A stretch of DNA of 64,000 bases from Holothuria scabra (Eukaryota; Echinodermata; Holothuroidea; Aspidochirotida; Holothuriidae): positions 11,336,922-11,400,921 of the forward strand of contig CM074185.1 of NCBI GenBank assembly GCA_037179385.1, in the 5' to 3' direction. The notes below the pieces were generated by a model. It saw nothing but the letters and a program-made list of their open reading frames with translations. It had not been told where the DNA came from and did no database searches. Positions 22,763 to 34,119 of this stretch are shown in pieces (the first letter of the stretch is position 1; every line of letters starts with the position of its first letter). The translations under genes and the position numbers were made by a program.

Positions 22763-24495
22763 CTCAGAAATTTCCTTTTTGCCTTCTCTTTAAAGCATCT
22801 TTCATAATATTTTAGGGCTTCGGTATGGCATATTCAAGGATAAACAGTTATACTCCTAGTAAATTCCACTATGTTGAGTAGTAAATATTTTTCACATGAT
22901 TCCCATGAACCAGTCATGAAACAGGACAGTCTACTATCTGACTATACTAATTCAAGTTGGGGTGACTGCATTTCCCCTTAAAATTCTTTATAGTTCTCTA
23001 CCCTGACCACGATATTATAGTTTTCGTTTATCTATCACTGGTTCGATGATTGCCCCTCTCTGAGCTTGGCTCAACTTGTGTCTGATATCCATCAAAGTTA
23101 TTCTTGATATGATTGACAACCCGTATCTAATGATTTTGTCTGTGACACCTTTGTGTGAGCGTTGCTAAAATACAAACCAAAAGCTCAGAGTGATTTGACC
23201 GAGAGTCGCTGTCTTGAGTGCGACATACTAAACCGATGATCTTGTAAGTGAAACTCAAAAGACAGTGGTTTTTCTTGGACTCTGCATGTGGTAGTTTTGC
23301 GATGACTGTAACTTTGTTCTTCCAGCAGTTTCAAGTTTGGTTTCGCCGAACGGCCCTTTGCCAGAGGGTCGGGAAGACTTTGGAAAAAGTGTTTTGTTCT
23401 TCCAGCAACTTATGGTATCCAATGTATAGTTCTATGAACTCTTGCATACAGCACGCCGAAACCCTTTAATTATCTCTCACTGTTTACCATCACAAGGCGA
23501 GATTCCCACAATTCAACATTTTGGCTTTGCCCCCTAAAATTACTGTAAACTATGTTTCTCCTGAATCAAATGCCATAATATTTCCCCATTCCATTCTCGT
23601 CCCTTACCTCACCCTACTCCTGAAATTCATGGTTTAGAATCCGTAATTTGAATATGATTTTAGACCATTTTGGAGCCTCTCAAATCACTTAAAACCCTGA
23701 GCTTCCAGGGGCTCCGGCCCTGGACCCCACGCCGATGGGGTTTTGCTCGTCACCATTATGCAAGTTGCCGACAACTTGTGGACCCCCTCAATAAAAACAT
23801 CTTCCGCTGCCTATGTAATTATGGTTTTATACGCACGGATTTATGAATATCATAACACCGCTGACTTATTTATCGTGCTTGTCGTTATTTATTCATTATC
23901 TATGTGGCAGTAGTATCAAAAGGTTTCTTATACCGGTAGCCTAGATCTCGATCGGAAGACCCATTGTCATGGAGTTCATTCCCGCCACATGCATCGTATG
24001 TGCGTGTTAGGGAATTGCCATACACTATGGTTCAGTCACACGCGACGGAAAAATATATGGAAGAAGTGTTTCCATGCATGCTTTTGAAAATGGGTCAATC
24101 ACCTAAGACTCGGGCGGGGAGCAAGCGCATGATATTAGGTGGTATTACAGTGAGTGTGAATTCGGCACAGAATAAGGAGCGATCCTGTTGTACATGCTGT
24201 TAATTTACACTACACCAATCATGCAAATCCAGGTCCGCAGTTGGAGAAAAAGCTCCATGCGGCAGTTCAAAGAAGGCATACGTATAGCGCCACCATCACT
24301 AAGTACGTGACGTATTTACGATTTGGAAATCTCAGAGGAGCAGTTCTTCACCCCTGACCCCGCGAAATAAGGCTGTGCCAAGCTAGACAAGTACTCAAAC
24401 CGTGCGGTGCCGATGGGAAGGGGTACCGGTACATTATTAAAGGTTATGTTCACCCATCAAATGGTGCTTTAGATCCAGATCAACACCCCGTTTAA
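22763..24495. other. No gene seen; SINE tail fragment and GC-rich repeat scrap
   Basis: Bases 23333-23392 match the tail of the SINE at 22583 (TTTCGCC, CCCTTTGCCAGAGGGTCGGG, GACTTTGGAAAAAG). Bases 23700-23750 (GAGCTTCCAGGGGCTCCGGCCCTGGACCCC) match the interior of the element at 20507. No gene is recognised. Confidence 0.45.
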
Positions 24496-24790
24496 AGGCA
24501 TATTTTCATCATCCCAAACAGTTCCAATTCTCCCAACCTACTTACTTCTAGCCCCTCCCACATTTATCTAAAACTCATCTTATATCCAGACACAATCCTA
24601 GTTTATTGCTTCATGGCTTGTCCCAGTGGCCATACAAGTCCATAATGTGTAATCAAGACACTCTCAGTGCCCATGCTGTGTAATTTAGCTATGATGCATT
24701 GTTTGAATGTGATGCCAATCAAAGAGCTGTACCAATTGAGAGTTTGATATGTATACTGAAACTGTAGTTTAGGGTGACGAATGACTGCCT
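24496..24790 (-). mobile_element. TTAA-flanked MITE, subfamily B (head of a doublet)
   Basis: A 295-bp subfamily-B copy between TTAA at 24492-24495 and 24791-24794. The right-hand TTAA is also the left-hand TTAA of the next element, so two family members sit back to back sharing one target site. Confidence 0.87.
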
Positions 24791-24794
24791 TTAA

Positions 24795-25088
24795 AGGGCC
24801 AAACCGCTCACAACAAACTGCAATTTTGGTACCCGGGTACCGAAATTATTGGCTCAGTTCTTTGATTGACAGCTAATTTAAACAATGCAGGGTATCAAAG
24901 CTTGTATTACACAGCATGAATGGTTCTGAGAGTATTTTGATTATATAGACTGAGTCTTTTTTACACTCACCTAGAAGCAATAAACTGAGATTGTATCTGG
25001 ATGAAGACGAATTTCAGACAATTGCGGGAGGGGCTTAAGTAAGAAGGTTAGGAGAATTGGTACTGTTTTGGGTTAGGGAGCTGGTCTT
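24795..25088 (+). mobile_element. TTAA-flanked MITE, subfamily A (second of a doublet)
   Basis: A 294-bp subfamily-A copy that begins directly at the shared TTAA (24791-24794) and ends before TTAA at 25089-25092. It has lost a few bases near CCGAAATTATTGGC but is otherwise complete. Confidence 0.86.
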
Positions 25089-25333
25089 TTAATCATGAGT
25101 AGCCAGAGTAACTCTTCTGGAGACGGCCACATTAGAGCCCCCTGAACAGCTGAAAAGATAGACAAAAATTAAAGCATACAAGGACCTGATAACAGATCTA
25201 TTCAAAAGCAGTTTGTGCATGTGTTTGCATGTCTTTTATATCTGAGACAAATGACCAAAGTGAGTACTGAGGAAAGACAATAATCAAGCTTAGTGTAAGT
25301 TGATGATCTGGAGGTTAGACGAATCATTACATT

Positions 25334-26102
25334 CATGGGCATCCACAGAAATTTTTACAAGCGGGGGCAAGGTCATTCATGGATGATTAAATTGTGCACA
25401 CTGTCTAAGCGGACCGCCACCATCAGTTGGCGCGGAGCGTACAAGGAAGTTTTGGGCCTTACAAACCCTCCAGATGGCCGGAAACGTCACTTGGTGAGTG
25501 CTATAAGCTGCATGTACCCAGCCCTGAAACAGGAATGTCATGTCTGTAGTTTTTAGATTTTTAGAATTTTCAATGTAAAAAATGTTGAAGGGAAATCAGA
25601 CTCTCGGTCACGGCCTCACACGCCTATGCAACATAGAACATATAGGCTGTCAAACAGCCGATATAGGCCTATATCCCATACCCAATTATTTATCATACAC
25701 CCCCTCCATATTCACCTTGTATATCCCAGTTACATCCGCGCGTCGCCACTTGAGATCAGCACGGGACCAAACCAAGACCAACGTATTCATCAATAGTCTG
25801 ATGCCATATGTACACTACATACCTGACAGCTAGTGCAATTTCGGCAAAGTTTTTACAATTACAAATTTCCAATAGATATCACGAATGATGGTCCCCAAAT
25901 TCACGGTTCAGCATACCATCTTCTCTTTTGCTATTCCTGGTCAAATTAGTGTCCGCATATTTCACACGTAGAAACTGACGTTGTGAGTGAAGATATTTTG
26001 ATGATTTATTTTTATTTTTTTTATTTTAATTTTTAATTAATTTTTTCACAAGTTTGATTTTCGGGGGGGGGGCACTTGCCCCTCCCCTTGCGGACGCCCA
26101 TG
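25334..26102. mobile_element. hAT-like element, CATGGGCRTCC termini, 8-bp duplication
   Basis: The 769-bp element is flanked by ATTACATT on both sides (25326-25333 and 26103-26110). Its termini are CATGGGCATCCACAG and the reverse complement of CGGACGCCCATG. Inside lies a reverse copy of the CGC-rich repeat also seen at 5790, 33460 and 33678. The short open frames within it are not recognised, so it is probably non-autonomous. Confidence 0.82.
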
Positions 26103-26504
26103 ATTACATTGATCCTAAATTCCGGATTTTCTATTCTGATCAGAGCGCGATTAGTGCAGTTTCGAATGAGGCCGTCAAAACTTCCCATTTCCGATTCAAA
26201 AAATATCGTGCATGCACCCTAATCGGCGGGGAAATCTTTTCCAGATATTGAGGTAAGGGGCAGAGCCTGATCTACTCAATCGGTCAGTTGTACAAAGGAC
26301 AGTCCTATCGGGTCAACCGGTGGGGTCCACAACCAAACCTCTCGAAGCCATGCGATATGGTGCGTTCTACATTGTTAACCAGAATGCAAAAATGCATTGA
26401 GGTTTCGATGATACATAAATGTTCCGTTTCAAAGAGTGCCATCATGCACCATTATCTTCTCATTCAAATGTTATACTAGCATGTTCAAAAAATAATTTTG
26501 TCAT

Positions 26505-27910
26505 TCCAGATGACCTTTTGACCTCCATAAAAGCCATACATAGCTAGAATGACAAACAGACAGACAGACAAATGGACAAACAGCTATCTTGAAAGATCAC
26601 ATTTAAAAAGGTTTCCAGGCTTTGACCCCTGGAGACCCTAGATGACCTTTCATCTCTGCCAAAAAACTATGGGGACCATCTTCTAACCACACTGCATCCA
26701 CATACCCAAATATGAAATCTATCCAAGTTTCCTATCTTGAGAAATTGCATAAGCAGGATTTTCAGACTTGGACCAGCAGTGACCCCACATGACCTTTGAC
26801 CTCCATCAAAAACATTACGCACCATTTCCTGACCATAACCCATCCACGTAACAAATATGAAATCTATCAAAGCTACTTAACCTGAGATATCACATAAACA
26901 AGGTTACCCCAAGGTTACACCCCTGGTGACCCCAGATGACCTTTGATCTCCACCAAAAGCAATAGGGATCATTTACTGACTATGACGCATCCACATACCA
27001 AATATGAAATCTATCCAAGTTTCCTACCTTGAGATAAAGCATTAACAAGGTTTTCATACTTTGACCCCTGATGACCCCAGATGACCTTTGACCTCCACCA
27101 AAAGCAATAGGAACCACCTCCTGACCATAACACATCCACATACTTCATATGACATCTATTCAAGCTTTCTACCTTGAAATATCGTGTTAAGGAGATTTTC
27201 AGACGTTGACCCCTGGTGACCCCAGATGACCTTTGACCTACCCCAAAAACAATATGAACCATCTACTGACTATAACACATCCACATACCACATATGAAAT
27301 CTATCCAAGTTTCCTATCTTGAGATATTGTGTTAACAAGATTTTCAGACTTTGACCCCTGGTAACCCCAGATGACCTTTGACCTCTGCCAAAAAATAGAA
27401 ACAATTTACTGACTATAACGCATCCACATACCAAATATGAAATCTATCCAAGTTTCTTACCTTGAGATATTACCTTAACAAGGTTTTCATACTTCGACCC
27501 CTGGGGACCCCAGATGACCTTTGACCTCCACCAAAAACAATAGGGACCATCTCCTGACCATATCACATCCAAATACTAAATATGAAATTTATTCAAGCTC
27601 TCTACCTTGAGATATCGTGTTAACGAGATTTTCAGGCATTGACTCCTGGTGACCCCAGATGACCTTTGAACTACCCCAAAAACAATAGGGACCATGTACT
27701 GACTATAACGCATCCACATACCAAATATGAAATCTATCCAAGCTTCCTATCTTGAGATATTGTGTTAACAAGGTTTTCATACTTCGACCCCTGATGACCC
27801 CAGGTGACCTCCACCAAAAACAATAGGGTTCTTCCTCTCAATATGGCGCATCTATGTACCAAGTTTGAAAACTGTCACACATTCCTATCTTGAGATATCG
27901 TGTTAACGAG
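26505..27910 (+). repeat. Tandem array of about 145-bp units, each with a DR1 motif
   Basis: About ten head-to-tail units share the order CCCCAGATGACCTTTGACC, CACCAAAAACAATAGGGACC, ACGCATCCACATACCAAATA, TCTATCCAAGTTTCCTACC and TTGAGATATCGTGTTAACGA. The TGACCT core starts at 26792, 26937, 27082, 27227, 27372, 27515, 27660 and 27805, mostly exactly 145 apart, with two diverged units before these (26511 and 26643). The minus-strand frames here are repeat artefacts. The array runs into a microsatellite. Confidence 0.88.
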
Positions 27911-27920
27911 CAAAGTGTCA

Positions 27921-27976
27921 CAAACACACACACATACACACACGCACACACACACACATACATACATACATACATA
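27921..27976 (+). repeat. (AC)n / (CATA)n microsatellite
   Basis: An alternating AC run with occasional T and G is followed by five CATA units. It lies directly after the last unit of the 145-bp array. Confidence 0.85.
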
Positions 27977-28632
27977 CGCACGCCATCATGATTGCATTGG
28001 TTTCTCTTATCATCAAACCAAAAATGCCTGTTAAACTACATTAACAAAAACAAAGTAATACATTGAATCCTTGCTGCATTTGCAGCACGGGTTCTTATGT
28101 ATTTTTTTTTCTTTTTTTTTTATCTGTAATTTCACGGGCATTTTTAACAGTGTAGAGGACATAGTATACCACATTTGCTTGTCCTTTTTTTTTCTTTGAA
28201 TGGTATATTGACAAATTGCTATATATATTCGACCAATTCTGTGGCCACTGGCATCTATGTTATCAATTTTCGGCATGTCTCAAAATAATGCAAGGGTGGG
28301 GGAGGCTAATATGGTATTATCTTCTAAAAATACAGTGATTGGATTAAGACATGTACCACGCACTCATATGGGGGCGGCGTTTCCCATTCTATACAATTCC
28401 ATTAAGATATGTCAGAATACAAGTTAAACCCAGCAAAAGTCAACATTAACGGCATTTTTCACGGGCAAAATTCATGTTCCAAAATATGCTTTTCTTTCGT
28501 TTCGTTTCGTTCATCGTTTCCCACAAACAAAGGGTATGAATATTACAAAAGGAGGTGAAGACTGCGTCTCAAAAGCTTACAGCGTTCTTGGGGTTGGATG
28601 TATTTTGGGAAGTCAGCGGGACAATAATTTAA
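27977..28632. other. No gene seen
   Basis: AT-rich sequence with T tracts near 28090-28120 and a short TTTCG-rich run at 28490-28520 that resembles the sequence at 30418-30600. Confidence 0.45.
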
Positions 28633-28876
28633 CCCTTTACCGTTGTTTGGGTCCTTTTGGACCCATACGGAGAGCGCGGCTGTCACCCATCTTTACTGTT
28701 TCACGCGGAACTCCGAGTAGCTACCCGAAAATTCGGCCACAACAACGAGAGAGACAATAGTTTAAGGTCACGAGGTCAATAGCCTACGGAAGCTGATGCG
28801 GGGCGTGCTATGTCCGCTTTTCCGCCCACTCCCGAGGCGCGCAAATATGCCCCGATTGGAGCACAAAGGTAAAGGG
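28633..28876 (+). mobile_element. TTAA-flanked MITE, CCCTTTACC family
   Basis: The 244-bp element has CCCTTTACC and GGTAAAGGG at its ends and TTAA immediately outside both (28629-28632 and 28877-28880). It contains the palindrome TGGGTCCTTTTGGACCCA. TTAA plus a CCC terminus fits the piggyBac superfamily well. Two relatives lie at 63308 and 63528. Confidence 0.88.
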
Positions 28877-28880
28877 TTAA

Positions 28881-30640
28881 CTTTGCATTCAATTTATAAT
28901 ATGATTTTTATGCCGATGCAGGAAATACCTGCACGAAATGGTGTTTGCTAACACCTCCATCTGTCTTGTTGTGGTGTGATTCTAGATCTACAGGAAAGTT
29001 AATCAAACTTTCAAACAATGGCAAAATTCAAGGACAAGCAGGACACTCAATTATAAAGAAAAAAGGAATATGACACAATGGGCACACATTACATAATTTT
29101 TGTTGCTTTGTTGAAAAGTGGAGGCACTTTAACAAAAATTATCAATTTTATGAGTGAGATCTCGAGTTAGGAAAAGGGTATTGACACAAGTTTTGGAGGT
29201 CATGGTTTGAAATCTTTTCGTCCTTCTTGCAAGGTCTTAATGAAAAGCCACTGGAATGTGCCTTTATAAAGGCTAACATGCGTGATTCTAGTAAACTGGA
29301 CTGGAATCTTAAAAAAGTTTTGGGAACGCCCTATACTATGCGCCGAGATCGGTTTGTGTATTGTGTATACCACGCTATACCCCACAATTCCATGGGCCAA
29401 CGAATTGCCGAATTAGTTTATCAACAACATGCCCATCAGGAAATGATCAACGAACCTCCTGACATTTCTTCGACAGACCGCCAGTGTCCTACAACCGAAC
29501 GACAATATTTTGCTGGCTGGGAGTTTGCTAGGGTTACGCTCTTTGTATTTCACGTTGTCAGTGGCGGCGCGCGGAATGTCAAAATTGTGTGTGTGGGGAG
29601 GGGAAGGGGGATTAGGGGTAAAGGATAATGTTGGGCGGGGGGAGACAAAAATTTTCAGGACCGAGTCCAAAGCTTCGGTTACTGGGAGTGGGGTTCCAGG
29701 TGGAGAAGGCCCGAAAGCTCGGAGGTTTCAGCATTTCTCTGGATGAAAAATAAGTCTTTGGAGAGGTATATTATTTGTTATTTTCGGTTAACCCAACTTT
29801 TAACTGACCTAAGTTGGAGGGGGTAAAGTGGTGTACACGGTGAGGACAGTGGCATGGTGTAAGAACCAAACACATTTGATATTTGACTAATCCGCCTCAG
29901 GACATCACAGGCGCGAATTTATGAAGGGGAGGGGTCGAGGTGGTACTCCTCTGAACAACCAAAGAAATTGAAATGGTAATTTTGAACACTTACGGTATGT
30001 TAGAAGGACCGTTATCTTTACAAAATAGCGTGTCGTTTCATTCAGTCAAATGAACTACACCCAGCACGAGACCTAAAAGTGCCATAAAATCTTATAGTGT
30101 TAAGTTTAAATCAAGCTATCCATGAGAGGGAATAGTTTTGAAAGCTGCATAAGTGTATAGCGCCATCACTTAGTCGTCGCTGTTAACAAGCGCTTTAAGT
30201 CGAGTTTGCCACAGTGGCAAAAATCCACCAGTGTTACAACCGAGCCCGGAGGGTTTTGGGTCATCGAGGTCCATCGAGTCTATTCCAGCTGTTGGGTACC
30301 AATATGATTCACATGTTCATAAGTTCCAATCCCGCTGGATGTGCGTGGGTTTTGCTCTAAGTTCTCCGACTTTCCCCACTCTTGGCATTAGGCTTGCCAA
30401 AGTATTGAACTAAAACTTCGTTTTATTTCACGGCTAAAGTTTTTTTTTCGAAACCTGTTTCGTTTCGGACATTGTTTCGGAAACCGTCACTTCTGGCGCG
30501 CAGCTTCGGGTTTCTGGATTCCTTCTTGGAGAGAGCTCACTCCCTTTGTCGAGTTTCGTTTCATTCGTTTCATTTATTTGTTTCCACAACATGTTATTTC
30601 GGTATTGTACAGAATAATTTCAAATTCAAAAATCCAAATA
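28881..30640. other. No recognised gene; transposon-end scraps
   Basis: The 133-codon frame at 29227-29628 is unrecognised. Its 3' end runs into a CAGTGGCGGCGCGCGG terminus (29559) of the CAGTGGCG transposon type followed by G-rich sequence. Bases 30418-30600 are rich in TTTCG and GAAAC runs, likely an old repeat. Confidence 0.4.
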
Positions 30641-30973
30641 CATGATGTGAAGGAAGTAAGCTAAAAAGCCCCTAGGGGCTTGTCGGGAGCTTACCCCTGA
30701 GCAGACAAACAAGGAAGACGAAGGCACAATAACTGCACAAAAGACAACGAAAACAAAGATAATTTTATACCATCCCAAAAGCCTGCAAAAAACCCATGCC
30801 CAAAAAGAGCCCACCACCCACCTCCACCACCCACCCCAACCTATAGTTGCATACATGCCACTTGATAAGTTAATTTTCGGAACCGCACCTAAATTAGCAC
30901 TGTAGAGACGTTGAATAGGGCAATGTAACAAATTAATTAATACTTGCTCATATAATAAGTAACGACGTTTTTC

Positions 30974-31790
30974 CTAAATGATTGTAAACTTGGACGAGAA
31001 ATCCGGTAAGGAGTTCCAGGCCCTTACTGCTCGGTAACGTAGAGATCTTTGTGAAAAACGAGAAAGGGTGAGAGGGTTCTTAACAAATGAGCATGACGGG
31101 TGTCGTAATCATGTTTCAACCTATTTTGCTCAAAAAAATTCGCAAAATTATTCGGTAAGAGATTACCCAAAAACCTATATGTAAAGCACAAAACCCCAAG
31201 ATCTAGTATGTCATGCAATTTCGATAGATACAAGGACCTAAAAATAGGGCTGGTTGGATCTTTAGATCCAACCATAGAAATGTGTCTAACGGCTCTCTTC
31301 TGCAAAATAAACAAACGTTGAATATGACAGGAGCTAGCACAAAACCAAATTGATGAGCAATAAGTTAAGTGAGGATAGATTAAAGATAGATAAATCATTC
31401 GCAAAACATTCTTAGGGACAATATACTTCAATCTTCTAATAATATTAACGCCCTTTGCAACCTGTGACGAGATGTAAGAAATGTGGTCTACCCAACTTAG
31501 TTTTGAGTCAACAATCACACCCAAGAACTTAGTATTATTGACCCGTTGAAGTGTTTGACCATTTACAACAATATTAAAAGTCTTATCCCTCATGCATGAT
31601 GAACTGTTAAACACAATATAGTTAGTCTTAGACAGATTGAAGGATAGTTTATTACAGGCAAACCAGTCACAGAAAATTGAGAGTTCATAACAGACAGTCT
31701 TTTCAAGTTGCTGTAGATTATCACTGCAAAAAAAAAAAAAAAAAAAAAAATATTCGTGTCGTCTGCAAACAAACCAATGGCTCTCCTTTC
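30974..31790 (-). pseudogene. Non-LTR retrotransposon reverse transcriptase, C-terminal fragment
   Basis: Reading the minus strand from about 31790, the frame opens with the catalytic F-A-D-D motif of reverse transcriptase. It is then broken by a run of about 25 A/T bases (31728-31750), continues through SDNLQQLEKT and a long intact block (NTKFLGVIVDSKLSW, LIYPHLTYCSSIW, LQKRAVRHIS), and ends with RAWNSLPDF and a stop at 30974-30976. A frameshift near 31080 separates the last 35 codons. The order and motifs fit a CR1/jockey-type LINE. The copy is 5'-truncated just before FADD and cannot be active. The longest unbroken piece is 196 codons (31024-31614). Confidence 0.85.
31728..31750. repeat. 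Poly-A tract interrupting the LINE fragment
   Basis: A nearly pure run of A on the + strand (T on the LINE sense strand) sits right after the FADD codons. It looks like a local expansion or a small insertion in the dead LINE. Confidence 0.7.
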
Positions 31791-31888
31791 AATGGCTCCT
31801 TATAGTGATTCAACTTTCAGTGGATATCATGGCAAATAAATGTCTTGTAAAATGTCGATCTTTTTCGGGTGAATGACATGGTTCATAG

Positions 31889-32073
31889 CAGTGTTGTAAT
31901 CGAGTCACTAGATTAGTGACTCGAGACACACGTTTTCAAACTTTTAAGTGACTCGAGTGGAGTCATTGACTCGAATCACTGTACTATTTCAATGGGGAAA
32001 TAACTCCTGAATTCTATCGAGTCACTGTCATTTTGAGAGGAAGTGACTCCAGTCGTGACTTGTTACAACACTG
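31889..32073 (+). mobile_element. hAT-type MITE with perfect 8-bp target duplication
   Basis: The 185-bp element lies between two copies of GTTCATAG (31881-31888 and 32074-32081). The ends are CAGTGTTGTAATCGAGTCAC and GTGACTTGTTACAACACTG. Many GAGTCAC/GTGACTC motifs fill the interior in both directions. It is the inverted sister of 11917-12102. Confidence 0.92.
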
Positions 32074-32431
32074 GTTCATAGTCGAGATGAACCAACCTAC
32101 TTTATATTAAAAGTAACTTTTATCAGTAACCTTTTCCAGTGAAAGTTCAAAGTAGTTTCTTTGCAACACCATTTGGAGTTTAAACGGAGTACCCTCATCC
32201 AGTACTAACATGTCAATTTGTCGAAATGCTAGAGCTTTGGGTTGAACCACCGTACCTGGGTAATTTTTTTACTTACGTTTTTTTCACCCATATCTCGTGC
32301 TTCGCGCGAATTTGTTTATGTCCTCCGACATTTCCCTTTGAGTTTCATTTGTCCCTCTCCACCGCTACCACTGGGGTCACACTTCAGTTTTCTCCAAAGA
32401 CAAAACTGTCTACGAAAAACACCCCCCACAC

Positions 32432-34119
32432 CAGTGACGGATCCGGGCCGGGGTCGCCAACGTCCGCACCCCCCTTAAATTTTTGGTGTGAAAGCATCTT
32501 AAATTTGACTTATACTTTCCGCTAATACTGTTTCCATCAACAACTCGGTTTAATCTTCCGCTTCTCAAATGAAGTTTGAATATCACCACGCGACTTTCAT
32601 TCCGCGTAGTGGAAATCTAAAGCGCAAAAGTTTCAGGACGCGAACATCAGCTCGACGACGTGGACCGTGGGTTAAGACGCTGCGTATCCATGACCCCTTC
32701 ATCCCGGTACACACCGCCACGACTACCGAAGACTCTCCGCCGTGGACAATTTGCATAAATCGTAGTCTACAGATCCTAACAATGCGTAGCCCTCTTTTAG
32801 AAACACAGATTTTACTTCAGAAGATAGCATATGTAGCACCTGATTGCATGTAAGGACACCCAATTTCTCAACAATTTTCAAACTGGGAAAGATTGTCTTT
32901 GGAAGGCCGTCACAGTGATGCCTTTTTTTAATTCCTAAAAAATAGGTAAATTTTGTCAAATTCCAAATCTGAATTGAAAAGGTAGACTCTGCAACTCCCT
33001 TGTGGCACCGTTTGCCTCTAAGGACTCCTACCTTTGTGAGAATTCCTAGTAGGGAGGGTCTATCCCTCAGATTCCTTCCCCGGCCGGCATAGACGTAAGT
33101 GACGGTGGCATAGAAGCGGGGGGTTCAGAGAGGTGGGCAATTGTTTGTCATTTATCATGCTAGAGATGTTATGGGTAAAATCATTTACAGTCGGAAGTTC
33201 GAGTATTCACAGACGATTTATCAATTCAGAGGATCTTGAAGTTAGCCAAGAGTCACAATAGAAGAGTATTAGCTTATTTTCAATTCCGTTGTGTTGTTAC
33301 CTGAAAAGAACAAGGCAGCTTATATAATTGTGGTAGCCTTTATGCGGAAATATTCTGATCACTTAGCATGTTGCTGACTTTTTTTGTTATTGCAAACAAA
33401 AGCTAAATTTAAAGATTGTTTAGATTTTCTTTCCAAGCATAAAAACGCAATTTTTGGCCATCTGAGGGGTCACAATTTTCAAAATTTTCTTATCGCTCCG
33501 CGCCAACTAATGGTGAAGCTCCTCTTTAATAGTCTTTCGGGCAAAATGATAATTTTTAGGATCAAAGTGTCTTTTTATTCTGTGATCACTTTGTAGCTTT
33601 TGAAACATTTTTGAAGTGAGCATTTTATTGGAAACGACAAAAGAAGATAGCGACTCGTTAGATCCTTCGCCGAAGTACGGCCATCTGAGGGTTCTGATTT
33701 TTCGAAACTTTCTGCACGATCCGCGCCAACTAATGGTGGCGCTCCGCTTTGATAGTCTCCATAGCAAAATGACGTTTTGTGGCCAAGAAAAATCTGCACA
33801 CTGAAATGCCGATCGACTTTCTTTTATTTTGGCTCTTAAAAGTATGCAAATTTAAAAACAAATTTTACTTCGAAAGGTAGCATAAATGGCATTTAATTGC
33901 ATATGAAGACACAAAAATGTCAGTTTTATCCTCATGAAACCCCACAATTCAACTTTTAAAACTATTCCTGTCAGAGTCGAAAATCTTGCACCATTCTGCA
34001 TCTAGGCTCCTTGAAAAGGCCGTAAATTTTCAAAGGACCTCTTGCCCAGGCCGGCGATCACTCAAGGTACTGCATGCCCCCCCCCCCCCCTTTGAAAGAA
34101 ATCCTGCGTACGCCACTGT
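32432..34119. repeat. Composite of hAT-like transposon fragments
   Basis: The left edge is CAGTGACGGATCCGGGCCGG (32432) and the right edge is GCGTACGCCACTG (34119), but the flanking bases do not match, so these need not be one element. Inside are two related blocks (33460-33535 and 33678-33757) that share the GCCATCTGAGGG and CCGCGCCAACTAATGGTG series with the element at 25334. No intact gene is present. Confidence 0.45.

Noticed and set aside
26505..27910. CRISPR-like repeat array
   Set aside because: Units are about 145 bp, similar along their whole length with no unique spacers, and the context is an animal genome. It is a satellite-like tandem array.
29227..29628. 133-codon plus-strand frame
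   Set aside because: Unrecognised, and its end reads into a transposon terminus at 29559. Not enough to call a gene.
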